From Celoporthe dispersa (taxonomy: Eukaryota > Ascomycota > Sordariomycetes > Diaporthales > Cryphonectriaceae): 64,000 nucleotides of DNA. Of this stretch, positions 47,030 through 59,825 are shown one piece after another. The notes beneath the pieces were generated by a model. It was not told the origin of the DNA and ran no database searches. It saw nothing but the letters and a program-made list of their open reading frames with translations. The translations under genes and the position numbers were made by a program. Every line of letters begins with the position of its first letter. Position 1 is the stretch's first letter. The stretch is from positions 5,226,501 through 5,290,500 of the forward strand of contig WAID01000003.1 in the NCBI GenBank assembly GCA_016584495.1, written 5' to 3'.

Positions 47030-50000
47030 GGGTGAGTTGAGCCCGGATTCATGGCCTTCATTTTGTATTGTGCATCTTGCTAACAGGGTGTCACGAGCAG
47101 AGCTGCAGGACCGTCGTCTCGAGCACAGACATCTGAAGCGTCCTCGATCCTGTCCTTTCAACTGCGGCATTGAACATACAAACAGACACATAAGCAGGAT
47201 GGCAGAGCGAGGCTGGCGAGAAAGTCTATTGGCTTATTGTACCATCAAGGTGACTCGGGAACCAACACCACAGATCCACAACATGATGAGTTCCCTGCGG
47301 AACGGAAAGGCATGACCATGAAAAAAAAAAAAAAACATGGCAGACGAGCAGGGCAGGGCATGAATGGAGCCCTGAGGAAGGTGATGGATAAGATACGGGC
47401 CAGCAGATCGAGGGAAAGTCCAACCAAGAAACTGATATGATAGAGATATGATAGAGACCCCCAATTCAAAAAGACTGCAGTGCCCACCCGAAAAAGGAAA
47501 AAATAATGGTCCGTCTCTAGCATTGTGAGTGGATCTGATTGGCAGTGTACTGTATGTACTACTTGACAGTCAGAGTGACGTATATAGCAGAACTTCTTCT
47601 GCTGTGCTGCTCACCACTGCAGAAAGCCCCGGTCATCGGGACGGGATGAAAAAAGGCCTCCTCTCTTGCTTTCCAAGCAACGTAGGATCTGAGACCACCC
47701 AGTGACGCCAACACCCTTCGAGAAGCTGGGATTCCCGACCAACCAACCCGTGATCGCACCGATCCGAAACACTATCTGGCCTCGACCCTCGTCCGGCAGG
47801 CGTCAACGGAGGGTTGGTCCAAGGACCGTTTTTTTTTTTAAAAAAAAAAGAAAAAAAAGGGCAGAGGGAGGCCTGGGCCCGCTCTCCCCCGCCGCCCAGC
47901 AGTGCCACCGTCCTCCTCTCATCCCCTCCTCTTGTCTCTCTTCCGATGTACCTCTTCTTGAGACTGCGAGGCTGACCTGAGACTTCTTTCTTCGTGTCAC
48001 GGGGAACAATCTCGGCGCGAAGAAGGAGGAGGCAAGTGTGGCGGGTGATCCTTACAGCCCAATGATACCTGTGGACATGCATCACGCCCCTCCACAGGGT
48101 GGGACGGCATCGTGGGATTTTGCCTGGTGTGGAATTCACTCCACGTGGTGCGAGAAGGGAAGCCAGCCTGGGTTTTACCCTGAAGAGATCACGAATGTAC
48201 AGCACATGATGCCCGTGCCGTGTTTGTCCCTTCAGGGTCTGGGCCGCCCAGAAGAGGACCTCTGGGGCGGCTTGGCTTGGCCTGCACACACGCACAACCC
48301 AACCACCCAGCAGCATGCTCGATGCTACCGCCCGGAAGGCGACGTTGCCTCTGGCGTCAGGAGAGAAGATAGACCAGCTGACAGCCCCTGGATGGTCACG
48401 GCCAGCCAAGGCAGGCAGCTCCTCGCCGAGAGGAGGTGCTTCAGGTGGGCGGGTGGCGGGTAGAGAGGGAGCGAGAGAGAGAGGTGATCCTCGGAGGAAT
48501 TCTTCGCGTAGGCATGTATGATATGCGGTGCATGGTGGTATGTTGTGCATGGGTGATGGAGCATCGTGAGTGGCTCTCCCTCTCGCCCCGGCCAGGGACA
48601 CAGGGTCGCATTGGGACCTGACAAAGCTGCAGCTGGAGGCGAGGCTCCGCACACCATTCTTCTTCCTGCCAATCTCTGCTTCTCCCTCGACAGCGGACCT
48701 GTACGACAGTGAGAAGGTGAGCGAGCGGGTGAGAGTAGGCCAGAGTACTTATTCGTGGATGAATCTCCACGTACATATATAGTTCCTCAACTAGCTCCGG
48801 GGGGGAGAGGAGGGGGGAAAGGGGGAGGGGAGGGGGGGGGCGTTGACGGCTCGTAGTGCTCATCTGTAGGGTGGTGACACGAGAATGATTAGCACAGTGA
48901 GGAAGAGGAGAGAGGACAGGAGAGGGGAGCGGAGTGAGACCTGGGACTATTGCGATGTACAGTAGTACTTACTTAGTCGTTACACCGGGGGAGAAGCCAG
49001 ACACGCCAGGCTCGACAGCCTATTTGTCCCACAGCAGGCGTCGAGGCACTGTAGGTCGATGCTAGCACCATGTACGGCGGCGGAGTTCTGCGAGGCGAGA
49101 CGGGGCAGACAGAAGCAACCTTCCCTTCTTCCTGCAGCGGGCTTGCGCAAGGAAGAACACGAGGGCAACACCAACCGCAAGCCACCTCTGCCAAGCTGCC
49201 ACCCTCTATCTCTCTCTCGCTCGCTCGCTCTGTGCCTTGGATGTGTCCCGTCCCATCCACAGTCCAATCCGACCCCCGGACCCTCTCTCTCGCTGGCTCG
49301 CTCGCGCTCTCTCTCTCTTTCTCTCTCTTGTGGTCCGTCTCTCTCTCTCTCTCTTTCTCTCTCGATCCCGCCCCCCTTCCTCGTATCCCATCCCGTCCCG
49401 CCACCTCCGACTTATGCCTGGCTGCATCGAATGCGCCTAAACCACCGCACCTCTGCCGTCTGTGGGTAAGGTTCAGGGAGGGATAGACGTGGTTCACCTG
49501 GCTGCTCTCCATCACCAGCAGCAGTAGTCAGTCACTCTTACCAATTCAGCTCTAGATAACACCTAAAAAAGAAAAGAAGAAAAAGAAAAGAGAGTCTAAA
49601 AAAAGAAACTGGGAGAAAAAGAAAGAAAAAAAAAGAAAAAGGAGAAAAAGAGGAAAAAGAAAAGGAGTCGACAATTGTTGGGCTGCGTCGGAAGGTGCCA
49701 AGTGGCGAGGTCGGGGTTGTCAAGTCGAGAATCTGAGATCGGGCACATCCTCGAGGCGGAAGGCACCAAATCTGGTCGGCCTCTCTTTCCCTTTCTTTCC
49801 GCAACCATCATCACCTCCAACCAGCTTACTCAAAATCGCTTCCACTCACACCCGTGCTTTTCCTCCACCACTTTTACCAGACAAGGCCACCGCGAGCACA
49901 CCGGCGACCACGCATCCTCCGCCCTTCCTCGTCGCTGACTGTGAATTCCTTGCATCGCAGCGTCGGCTCGTCGATACAGTCAGTATACACAACAACTGCG

Positions 50001-50183
50001 CTGGTCCTGACCCTCGTTACCTCCTCACACGGGCCTCGTCATCGTGCAGCCCTGGTCGGCCGTCCAGCGCCCTCGCTCCTGTCTTTCCCCGGGAACAGCT
50101 GCTGGACTCTTAAATCTCCACACGCTCTCGGCATTCTCCCGCGAGCACGGCTTACATTCATGCTTCATACTTATGCCAGGACC
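47030..50183 (+). other. 3.1-kb gene-free region
   Basis: No gene is supported. A 339-codon minus-strand ORF (47633-48652) crosses poly-A/T and simple sequence and has no recognisable domain. Contains A14 near 47323, a T/A run at 47829-47858, a G-tract cluster at 48799-48840, CT-rich sequence at 49205-49370 and A/G-rich sequence at 49565-49670. The last 300 bases probably hold the leader of the transcription-factor gene. Confidence 0.55.
48799..48840 (+). repeat. G-quadruplex-prone G-tract cluster
   Basis: Within 42 bases there are five G-runs of four or more, of lengths about 7, 6, 5, 4 and 9, separated by 1-5 purines. This fits the G4 sequence pattern on the plus strand. Whether it folds or has a role is not known. 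Confidence 0.7.
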
Positions 50184-52542
50184 ATGGACTTATACGGTAC
50201 GGCGACCCCACCGCGCCCGGCGCGATCCATATCCAGCTCGGACTCGCCCCTCGAGTCGCAGGTCAGCGACTTCAACCAAGGCGCCGTCTATGGCTCGGGA
50301 ACCTCAGAGAGTCGTCTCTCTCCGGATCAGGCCTCTCAGTCTGCACCCGCCAATGCTCCTCCCTCGGTTCCTGCGGCATGCCTTGGCTGTGTAAGAGCAC
50401 TCTCCCTCACCCGACCACCATCGTCCCACCTCCTGCAGCATCACCGCGACCACCAATTCCTCCTCTACCCGGTCTCTTCTTCCTCTCGCCTCCAAGACAC
50501 ACACACACACAAGTCAGACTTTTTCGCTACGATGGATCGGCTAACTCGAGTTTCTTCTTCTTTTTTTCCTTTGCTCATGATCTAGCGTGCCAAACACCTC
50601 AAGTGTGACGGCAATACTCCCTGCGCCCGCTGTGTGAGCTCGGCTATCGAGTGCGTCTACGTCGCCTCGCGCAGAGGCTACAAGGGCCCGCGCAGAGGCA
50701 TGGCCCCGAACCCCAACAAGCGCCACGCCTCCTCGTCGCCAGATGCCAGGGGCGGCGGTGATGTCGTGCCCCCGGCGCCCAACCAGACAGCTGCCCCATG
50801 CTGCTGGGTGCCGGCATCGCCCCGGGCCTGACCAGCACCGCCTTCACCGGGGGCACCACCACGAACGGCTCCACTCCCGTGGGAGCCGCCGCGCCTTTCC
50901 TGTCGGCCGCGTCGTCCATGAACCACCTGCAGCTGTACAGGAACCCGCCCTTCTCGACGCCCCTCGACGCCGTGCAGCACGGCGCGCCCATGGCCCCCTG
51001 TGGTCAGCATCGAGGACAAGTGCTTTGACTCGTTCTACTACCACTACCACGCCGCCCACCCCTTCGTGCTGCCCAGGAGCACCTGGCCCGCCACGTGCGC
51101 GAGACGGGCCAGAAGCTGGAGCACCTCATGACAGCCATGCGGTACGTCGGCTCCCTGTTCCTCCAGGCAGGGCCGGCGCGGGCCTCGTACCTCGACGAGG
51201 CCCTGCGCCTGTGCCAGTCCCCAGCCGCCAACAGGGACGGGTTCCTCGTCCAGGCCCTGCTACTGCTCATCGTGGCCCTGGACGGGAGCTGCCAGCAGGA
51301 CAAGGCGAGGGACCTGCTGGTCGAGGCCGAGAGGATAGCAATCGAGATCGGGCTCAACACCAAGGAATACGCCACCCTCCACGGGCGGGGCATACCTGTC
51401 CTCGAGGAGAGCTGGCGCCGCACCTGGTGGGACCTCTACGTCTGTGACGGCATGGTCGCAGGCGTCCACCGCGTCACCAACTTCTATCTCTACGACGCGA
51501 CTGCCATCGGGACCCTCCCGGGCCTCCCGTGCGAGGAGTCTGAATACCTCTCAGGGGTAAGTAAGGAATATTACCACCCTCACCACCACCACCACCAGCA
51601 GCATTCTGGTTGATGTGATCTGACCATTTTGCGTGTCCTGCGCGCAGAACATCCCACATCCAATGTACCTGGAGGACTTTGAAGACCAGGTCTTCAGCGG
51701 CGAGGACCGCGCGTTCTCGTCTTTCGCCTACCGCATCGCCGCGATCCGCAACCTCGGGCGCTTCATGAGGTGCCCTCCCATCATGTTCCCCGAGGATGAG
51801 AACCTGATCAAGCTGGATACGCACCTGACCAATTGGAGGCTACACCTGCCGCCGGGGAAGAGAGACCCCATCGACAAGAGCTGCGCGCCCGACGAGATGC
51901 TCTTCCAGGCACACTTCATCACGACCGCGTGAGTAGCCCTCCCCCATCGTCTCCTCCGGCCCCACCCCGTCATGATGACCTACGGCTGACACGGCTTCCC
52001 TCCCTCTCGTCTCTAGATGCACAATCATGCTGCACCAGCCGCACTCCCAGCTCGATGCCTCCCCCGCCCGCAGCGTCAACTCGTGTGCGCCCTACCGCGC
52101 GGTGCCCACGGGCGACGCCTTCAACTCGCACACGCGGCACACCATCACGGCAGCGTGTGACATCGCCAGGATGATCACGTATGCGGTGCCACTGCAGCAC
52201 CACACGCACTTCTTCACGTGCGTCATCACCATGGCCTCCATCGTGCACCTGTCCAAGTGGGCGCTGTACTTCATCCCGGACGAGGACGACCTGCGCGAGC
52301 AGATCCGCCTCAGCATCGGCGCCCTGTCCAAGCTGAGCGCCATCTGGAAGGCCGCCGCCACCGCCTGCGGCCAGGTCAAGGGCGTCGCCCAGGAGATCTA
52401 CCGGGCCAAGAAGGCCGCCCAGCTCACCCCGGCCTTCTGGATCGGCTTCACCCAGGCCGAGATGATCAACAGCCTCAACGTGGACGACAACGTCATGAGC
52501 GAGATCGACTCGATGCTGTCCGCCGTCACCTCGGCACCCTAG
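50184..52542 (+). CDS. Zn2Cys6 fungal transcription factor
   Basis: Binuclear zinc-cluster regulator with a fungal middle-homology domain, about 661 residues. Exons 50184-50390, 50586-51556, 51648-51928 and 52017-52542. Seen: a Ser/Pro-rich start; the zinc cluster split by intron 1 as AACLGC-RAKHLKCDGNTPCARC...ECVY (six cysteines) followed by basic residues KGPRRG; a Gly/Thr/Ala-rich linker; FDSFYYHYHAAHPFVLP; regulatory domain (LMTAMRYVGSLFLQAG, LLLIVALDGSCQQDKARDLL, EESWRRTWWDLYVCDGMVAG), typical of the Fungal_trans fold; and a helical C-terminus ending MLSAVTSAP. Start chosen at ACCATGG; an in-frame ATG lies 24 bases upstream. Odd: three frame breaks in the linker, at 50794-50797 (one C short), 50999 (one base extra) and 51072-51074 (one C short). 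Target genes cannot be inferred. Confidence 0.86.
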
Positions 52543-55070
52543 TGAAGGCGCCCATAGAAAAGAGCGAAACACACGCACACAAGCACACATCTCGACACAC
52601 ACAATTTACACAGATTTCACACAGATTTCTCACACACACATAAATATATATATATACATACATATATATATTGGATCAAGAGCTCGATCAGCATGATCAG
52701 GGGAAAGTAGCAACACGGAAAGGGGCTGGCCCTGTAATGAGAGAGACTACGTGTTTTTGCTTTGGAAGAGATTGGGAGGACACCGTCGGGAAAGGCTGAC
52801 GTGCGTGTACTAGTACTACTACAACAACACCTCATTCCGGCGCACACGCTACACAGAGAAAAGAAAAAAAAAAGTATTCTTAAGACATGTGCATATGACA
52901 TTCCCTGCCTTGACAGGGGGCAGGGCTTTTAACACCCTAGATATGTTCAAAGGTGGCCTCCGAAACCCGTATCAGGGGAGAAGAAGCGACGAGGTCTTGT
53001 TTACTTCGGCGCTTTTTCTTTTTTTTTCTTCTTCCCAACAGGTGAGACTCGGAAGGTCACGCTGCAGACACAAGAGACAGCAGAGACAGACAGAGGATGC
53101 ACCCGACCGCCTCATCTCACCAACCGGGGGGGGGGGTGGAGGGGGCACATCGGAGAAAAACTCATGTTGTGTTCGACTTGCACGACGCAGTCCATCGTCA
53201 ACCTGATTGAGCATATTATTCACTAGACCTTTCTCTCTTTCGAAGTCCCCGAAGCCCGGGTTCCACAACAGCGGCGACCAACGAGCCTGATATTTCTACA
53301 TCGGCGTAGATGACTTGGTATTGTTTAATTTTTTTCTTACCTTTTTTTCTCTCTTTCTTTTTCCCTTCTTTGCGTTTCTGCCTATTCCTCTGTATTAATA
53401 ACTACAGCCGGAAGAAGCGGAACCGAGTGTGCAGGCTTCTTCCGAGTGGCGGCATTACCACTAGAACCCCCACTCAACTCTGCTGTGGTTGGTGGCAGCG
53501 AAAAGCCGGTGTAGTGTGATGGTGGGTGAGATGGGTAAGCAAAGAAAGAAGAAAGAAAAAAAAAGGAAAAGAAAAAAAAGACAAAAAAAAGACAAAAGAA
53601 GAGAAATTTCAGCTGCTGAAGCAATGGAAGGCGTGAGTGAGTGTGATCAAGGTCTTGTCTCTACCTGGTTCAGACCACCCACCCACGCGCACACCCATGC
53701 ATGCACACAGCACACAACACAGCCTGGCACAGCGTTGCGCTGCGTCAGCCGCACCGCGCCAGAATAAATTTGGTTCCGATGCAAGGGGCAAGGGCACGCG
53801 CGAAACACATCGTCCCTCCGCTCGGCAGGATAGATTTACTTTTGCCATCTAGCATGCAGCCCCTCCCCCCTGCCTGGCTTGGCCCTGCAGCGAACAAGCC
53901 GACCAAAGGGATACTTTTCCTTATTATGACACTTTACTATACCTAGTATGTACAAGATGTACGCGACAACAACACGGCTCGGGACAGACATGGACGGGGG
54001 CCCGTCTACGAGGGATGTGTCAAGATCACACAGACTCACACAGACTCACACACACTGGCACGTGAAAAGACGGCCCGCCCACGGGGAATGGTTCCTGCAC
54101 GGTGCTCGTGGCTCGCAGGGGGGGACGGGCTGGGGGGTTCGGATGAGAGAGGGTGTGTGGGTGGGTGGGCGGGCTGACTGAGTGTCTGTACTGTATGTCT
54201 CTTCTTCTTGCCTGTCTGACAGCAGTTGACAAGAAACAAGGCTATACTTGCTACTAATTTGCCATACCACAGGAACTGTACTACTGCAGGCGAGGAACGC
54301 GGCGTGTGGAAACAGGCTTTAGTATCTGGCTACACCACATTCCGCCGCTTGACGATGATGATACTCGCTCTCACTTCTCAATTTTTTTTTTATCTTCTCC
54401 CTCCCCTCTCTCTGGTCCACACAAGAATATCAGAGGGAACACAAGGAGACAAGCATCAAAAGGAGAAGAGTCATCCCTCTCTCTCACTCTCGGGGACCTT
54501 GGTCAGAAACTAATCCCGTCGCCGACGATGACGTTCAGGATTCTCGTCACCTTTCCATAAACGGCCGTTTCCGTACTGCTTGCGGCCCCTCCTCCCAACT
54601 CCTGCTGCTCCTCCTTCGGTGTCCTCCACAGTGTCAGCCAGACGAAAACTCTTTTTATTTTTATTTTTCATTCAAACTAATTTTTTCTTGTTCCGTCGTG
54701 GTGTCCGGGGTTTGGTTCGTGAAGGGAGTCAGCCGAGGGGAGTGGAGGTACACCCCGCCCGGCTCGGTTCACGTAAAACATTCATCAACAACGGCATTCC
54801 AGCCTTTATAATAGCCTTGTTGATCTTTGTTTTTGAATCGGGATCCCTTTTCTCGAACCCTTGTCGATAATCACTTGTTTCCTCCTCTGCAAACAGCCAT
54901 TATTATTTCTCTCCCTTCTCCTTCTTATTATTATCTTTTCTTTCTTTCTCGTTTTCTTCCCTTCCCTCCTATCTCTTCTTCTTCTTCTTCTCCTCCTCCT
55001 CCTTCCTACTTCTTTTCTATAATCTCTTGGGTTTCCAAACCTAGGTCATCCATCAGGTCAAGAAGAAGAT
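52543..55070 (+). other. 2.5-kb gene-free region
   Basis: No gene is supported. Contains CA tracts (52570-52640), TA-rich repeats (52641-52672), a G9-10 run near 53127, A/G-rich blocks (53540-53600), repeated ACACAGACTC units near 54029-54052 and T/C-rich sequence at 54930-55015 that probably forms the leader of the ABC transporter gene. Confidence 0.55.
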
Positions 55071-57415
55071 ATGGCGAGCAGAGGACGAGGGGCCTACAGC
55101 TCCGAAGGCGAGTCAGCCGTCGTCAAGGAGACTAAATATGTCGATATCGAGCAGCACGCCGCCACCGAGGCCCACCTGCGGAACACGACGGTGAACAACA
55201 TCTCGTGGCGCGGCGTCACCGTCACCGTCAAGGACAGAGTGACAAAACAGCCCAAGGTGATTGTGGATAATGTCGAGGGCCACGTCCAGGCTGGTGAGTA
55301 GTAGTATTTATGAATTCTTCCTGTCTTTTTCCCTTTCCTTTTCCTTTTCCTTATACGCACACGTCTCTCTTCAGGAACAGGAGAAGGCTGATGACATAAC
55401 CCGCCCTTCCTCACCAGGCGAGATACTGGCCCTGATGGGCCCGTCCGGGTGCGGCAAGACAACCCTCCTAAACGTGCTTGCCTCCCGCAGCACAGGAGCC
55501 GCCAAGGTCAGCGGCGGGCTCCTCGTCAACGGCACCGCGCCCTCCACAGCCGCCTTCCGGCAGCTGAGCCGCTTCGTCGAGCAGGAGGACGCCCTCATCG
55601 GCTCCCCTGACGGTGCGGGAGACCGTGGCCTTCGCGTCCAGGCTGTCCGGGGGCGCGGGCGGCGCCTCCTCGTCACTGACGAAGCGGGAGAGGGCGGCGC
55701 GGGTGGACGGGCTGGTGGACGCCTTTGGTCTGCGCGAGCAGGCGGACACCATCATCGGCACGCCGATCCGTAAGGGGATCAGCGGGGGCCAGAAGAGACG
55801 GGTTGGGATCGCCAGCCAGCTTATTACCAGCCCTCGCATCTTGTTCCTAGATGAGCCCACGAGCGGGTTGGACTCGGTGGCTAGCTTTGAGGTTATGAGC
55901 TACCTCAAGGGGGTTGCCAAGCGGAATAACGTGAGTGCGAGGATGGATGACCCTCTGCTGTCTCCTCCTCCTCCTCCTCCTTCTTCTTTCATCATATTCC
56001 GAGAGGGGGGAGAGAGAGAGAGAGAAGATTTGCTTTACATCAAGGCTGACATACAAATCTCCCAAACGAAAAGCTCATCGTCGTGGCCAGCATACACCAG
56101 CCGTCCACCTCGACATTCAACCTCTTTGACAAGCTGATGCTCCTCTCGGGCGGCAAGACACACTATTTCGGTCCCATCCGCGCTCTTGATCCCTATTACG
56201 AGTCCGCAGGCCATCCTCTTCCCCTCCACGTCAACCCGGCCGAGTTCCTCCTGGAGCAGGTCAACATCGACTTCACCTCAGACAGGAGCGGTGAGCAGTC
56301 CCAGCGCCGCCTAGGGGCCATGCAGCAGGCCTGGGCGTCCTCACCCATGGCTGCGCACCTGTCCAATATCATCAAGGGGTGCGAGGCGCAGCAGCATCAC
56401 CACCGCCACCAGCACTCACGGCAGGGCAGCGGTACTGCTGTCGAGATGCTGGCCGTGGAGGAGACGAGGCCTGGGTTCGCGAGCCTGGTGAGGACCTTGT
56501 TGCACCGGTCGTTCATCAAGAGCTATCGTGATGTGATTGCGTACGGTGTGCGGATGGTCATGTATCTCGGGCTGGCCATCATGATGGGGACGGTGTGGGT
56601 TCGGCTCAAGACGGAGCAGGAGTATATCCAGCCCTATATCAACGCCATTGTGAGTTGTTGTCACCTGATCCTCCTTTCTCTCTTTCTTTTCAAGGTGCCC
56701 TCCTGCTGCTCGTGCTTCCGGCTCACACATGACAAATTCACAGTTCTTCGGCGGAGCCTTCATGTCCTTCATGGCAGTAGCCTACGTGCCCGCCTTCATC
56801 GAGGACCGCAATCAATACGTCAAGGAGTTCCACAACGGCCTCTACGGCGCCGCCGAGCTCATCGTGTCCAACTTCCTCATCGGCATCCCCTACCTCTTCC
56901 TCATCGCGCTGGGCTTCTCCTGCATCTCGTACTGGCTGTCCAACTTCCAGCCCACCGCCACCGCCTTCTTCACCTGGGTCATGTGGGTCTTCTTCGACCT
57001 CCTCGCCGCCGAGGGGCTCGTCGTGCTCATGGCCAGCCTGTTCCCCAACTTTGTCGTCGCCCTCGCCCTCGTGGCCTTCGCCAACGGGCTGTGGATGTGC
57101 GTCAACGGGTTCATGGTCTCGCCCACCGTGCTCAACGTCTTCTACAAGTACGTCTTCAGCTACTGGGACTATCAAAAGTATGTCTTCGAGGGCATGATGG
57201 TGAACGAGTTCCACGGGCGGGCGTACTCGTGTGGTTCTCAGTGCAGCTGTATGTACCAGACCGCGCTGGCGGACCAGTGCATGATCGCTGGGGACGGGGT
57301 GCTGGCGCAGTACGGCTATGCGGCTGGGTACCTAGGCAAGAATGTGGGCATCATGATTGGCATTATTGCTGGGTATCGCATTGCTGCCTGGCTGGCTCTG
57401 GTATGGAGGAGGTAA
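55071..57415 (+). CDS. Half-size ABCG (White-type) ABC transporter
   Basis: ATP-driven membrane exporter with the reverse ABCG layout (ATPase first, membrane domain second), about 660 residues, which must dimerise. Exons 55071-55293, 55418-55930, 56074-56649 and 56744-57415. Seen: Walker A GPSGCGKTT near residue 83; signature ISGGQKRRVGIASQL; Walker B ILFLDEPTSGLDS; H-loop VASIHQPSTSTFNLFDKL; the membrane domain starts at RSFIKSYRDVIAYGVRMVMYL; membrane spans include FFGGAFMSFMAVAYVPAF, ELIVSNFLIGIPYLFLIALG and LVVLMASLFPNFVVALALV. A Cys-rich loop (CGSQCSCMYQ) precedes the last span, as in ABCG proteins. Homologues are often plant-like or White-like exporters of lipids or metabolites; the substrate is unknown. 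Odd: one extra C in C4 55604-55607 breaks the ATPase frame. The stop codon TAA overlaps a GGTAAGA donor-like sequence. Confidence 0.9.
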
Positions 57416-57974
57416 GAAAGAAGAAGAGAGAGTTTTCTGGTAGACAAGGCGGTAGGGGATCCATTGATAACTTTTCTCTTGTCTGCAATTGACTGTGGTC
57501 GGGAAGGCGTTTTTTGTTGGACAATCCTGGGATGGATTTTTTCTCTTTTCCTCTTGTTTTTCTTTTTCTTTTTTTTTTGGTCAAGAAGATTTATACATTC
57601 TTTTAGAGTAAAAAAAATAAGAACTTAAAAATAGAGAGGCTATGTGACTTCGCTTTGATGGCTTGTGCAGCTCTCATGCACCTTGGTTTCCACCCTATTT
57701 ACCTTTCACTCGTTCGTGATTTCTTCTTTTTTTTTCTTTCTTTTCTTTCTGTTTAGTAGAAACAAGAAACGCTCGCTCCTTCTCGGTAGCAGAACAGGAT
57801 GGAGAAGAGGGAGGGAAGGGGTATAGGGTGAACCTCTTGTCTCTCCTCTTTCAACAATACACACGGATGGCCACAGATACGGTGATGCCGGCATGCTCGA
57901 CAGTATCGCTTACTCTTTGATCCTCCTCTTGAACAACCAAGTCAATGCTTGTCCTCTCTCTCCCTCTCTCCTTC
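57416..57974 (+). other. Convergent 3' flanks of ABCG and PAN-protein genes
   Basis: T-rich and A-rich tracts (57540-57620, 57720-57750); no coding signal. Two genes converge here. Confidence 0.6.
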
Positions 57975-59201
57975 TCACCCCGAGTCGTCCTCCACCGCCG
58001 CATACCAGTCCTGGCTATGATTCGGCGTCCCAATCCCGCTCTTCAGCCAGCAGGTATAAGTCCCGTAGTAATTTCCCCACCCCACGGCAATACACCCGTC
58101 CAGGTTCCCACACTCGGTGAGACAGCCCTCAAAGGTGGTAATATTCATCGACGTGAGGTCCGTCGCGCCCCCGTCGCTGTTGTAGTCGCGCCCGCACAGC
58201 ACCAAGAACTTCTTGCTCGTCTCCGTCGCCAGCGTGTAGAGCGTCTGGTTGGCCGTCGGGCAGATGATGTCCGTGTCGCCGGTGGCGGTGGCTGTGGCCG
58301 TCGCGGCGGGGAGGGCGGTCGAGGTTGTCGCCGAGGTCGAGGTTGCTGTCGCGTTGCTGCTGCTGCTAGCACTGTGTAAAGGAGAGAAAAGGTTAGCCTT
58401 GGAGGAAGTTTAATTCCGGAACCGGCTGCCCGCACAATTTCTTTGTTGAGAGAGAGAGAGCGAGAGATAGAGAGCTTGACGAGCCGTCCCGCTCGCCGAC
58501 CTCTTTATCTCTCCTCTCCTTCTTCTTCGCCGAATTGCGTAGCCTAGATGCGAAGGGCTCGAGGGATCAAGCCTGGAGGGGAAGAAGAGAAAGAAAGAGG
58601 AAGAAAAAAGAGGGAGAAGAAAGAAGGGAGAGGAGGAACAGGCCAGAGAAAACCCGCGCAGGTTGTTGTCAACATACCTCGAAGAACTCTTATTATTCTG
58701 CTCGCCCAAGCCCAGTCCAAGTCCCACCGCGATGGCGACCATGAGACCAAAGACGACCAGCGCCAGGACCACCCAAAACACTTTCCTCCTCAGCCCACAT
58801 ATCCTCGCGGGCCTGACTTTGGCCCCTGGCGGCTCGAACGGGTTCCCGCCGTTGTTGTAGTGATAATCTGCCGCCATGCCTGGTCCTCCGTTGGTGCCGG
58901 GAGGAGCGCCGCCCATGGAATAGGGCGACCCTCCTCCTGACTGCTGTTGTGTAGGATACTGGTAGGCCGCAGCAGCGCCGTTGTACTGCTGCTGCGGCGA
59001 GACCTGCGGCGGCGGATACCGCCCAAAGGCATTGTGCTCTGCGTACTCGGGAAGCCCACCCGGGGCGACGACCTCGGGGGCCTCTCTGCTCACGATCTGC
59101 GGGCGGCCATCGCCGACGACCTGGAGGCCCGAGTAGGCCTCGTGGTCAAAGACCTCCTTCTCGTTCTTGAGACCGTCGGTGGTGCCAGTAGCGGCCGCCA
59201 T
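57975..59201 (-). CDS. Single-pass membrane protein with Ser/Thr stalk and PAN-like Cys domain
   Basis: Probable plasma-membrane protein of 306 residues; exons (minus) 59201-58678 and 58371-57975. Seen: a cytosolic Pro/Gln/Tyr-rich N-terminus (LQVVGDGRPQIVSREAPEVV, PEYAEHNAFGRYPPP); a basic anchor LRRK; one membrane span FWVVLALVVFGLMVAIAVG near residues 145-165; a Ser/Thr/Ala-rich stalk begun across the intron; then an extracellular domain with paired cysteines (FLVLCGRDY, EGCLTECGNLDGCIAVGW, TYTCWLKSGIG). That order of Cys resembles fungal PAN/Apple-like domains, which bind sugars or proteins. The role is unknown; a wall-sensing or adhesion role is only a guess. Start chosen at 59201 for its CCAGCATGG context; an in-frame ATG at 59282 would add 27 residues. 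The frame is intact. Confidence 0.75.
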
Positions 59202-59792
59202 GCTGGCGGGACCGGTTGGTGCGGCGGCGGGATGGTGGATCCAAACTTTCTGCTCATCGACGAACGGGTCGGGGGGCTTCATGCCATCTGGACTCTTCTC
59301 CCTTCTTGTCACATGAGAGGGTCCCCAGCACCACACAGAGGCCTGAAAGTCGCTGCTGGCTGCTTAGTGTGGAATTAAATTGTGATATGGCGCCCTTTCT
59401 GGCAATCGAGTCGCCGTGGTCGTTTGGTCTGATTGTTGAGTTTTAGGGAAGAGGGAGACGGAGAGAAAGAGGGGAGGTCGCGAAAACGAGTCAGGATACA
59501 AGCAGGGGGATCCAGTCTTGTCCTCTTTTTTTTTTCAGCTCTCTCTCTTTACCTCGAATAAGATTAATAAACACGAGATGCTAAGGCAGGGGAGTTTTTT
59601 TATAGGAGAAAAAAAAGAAAGCACACAAGAACAAGAAGAACAACGAGATAATACAGCAGGAAGAGATGAGCTTTTGTTAGAAAATGGAGTGGACTTGCTC
59701 ATGGAAGTTAGAGAGAGAGAGAGAGAGAGGACAGGTGACTTTCGTCCCAAGAGATGAAGTAGGATTTAGAGACATGGAGGAGCCGTCCATAC

Positions 59793-59820
<28 letters not shown>
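59793..59820 (+). repeat. (CA)n microsatellite
   Basis: About 13 uninterrupted CA dinucleotides upstream of the PAN-like protein gene, on the side of its promoter. Confidence 0.85.

Positions 59821-59825
<5 letters not shown>

Noticed and set aside
47633..48652. 339-codon minus-strand ORF
   Set aside because: It includes poly-Lys/Phe from an A/T run, has no domain and no codon bias resembling the neighbouring genes.
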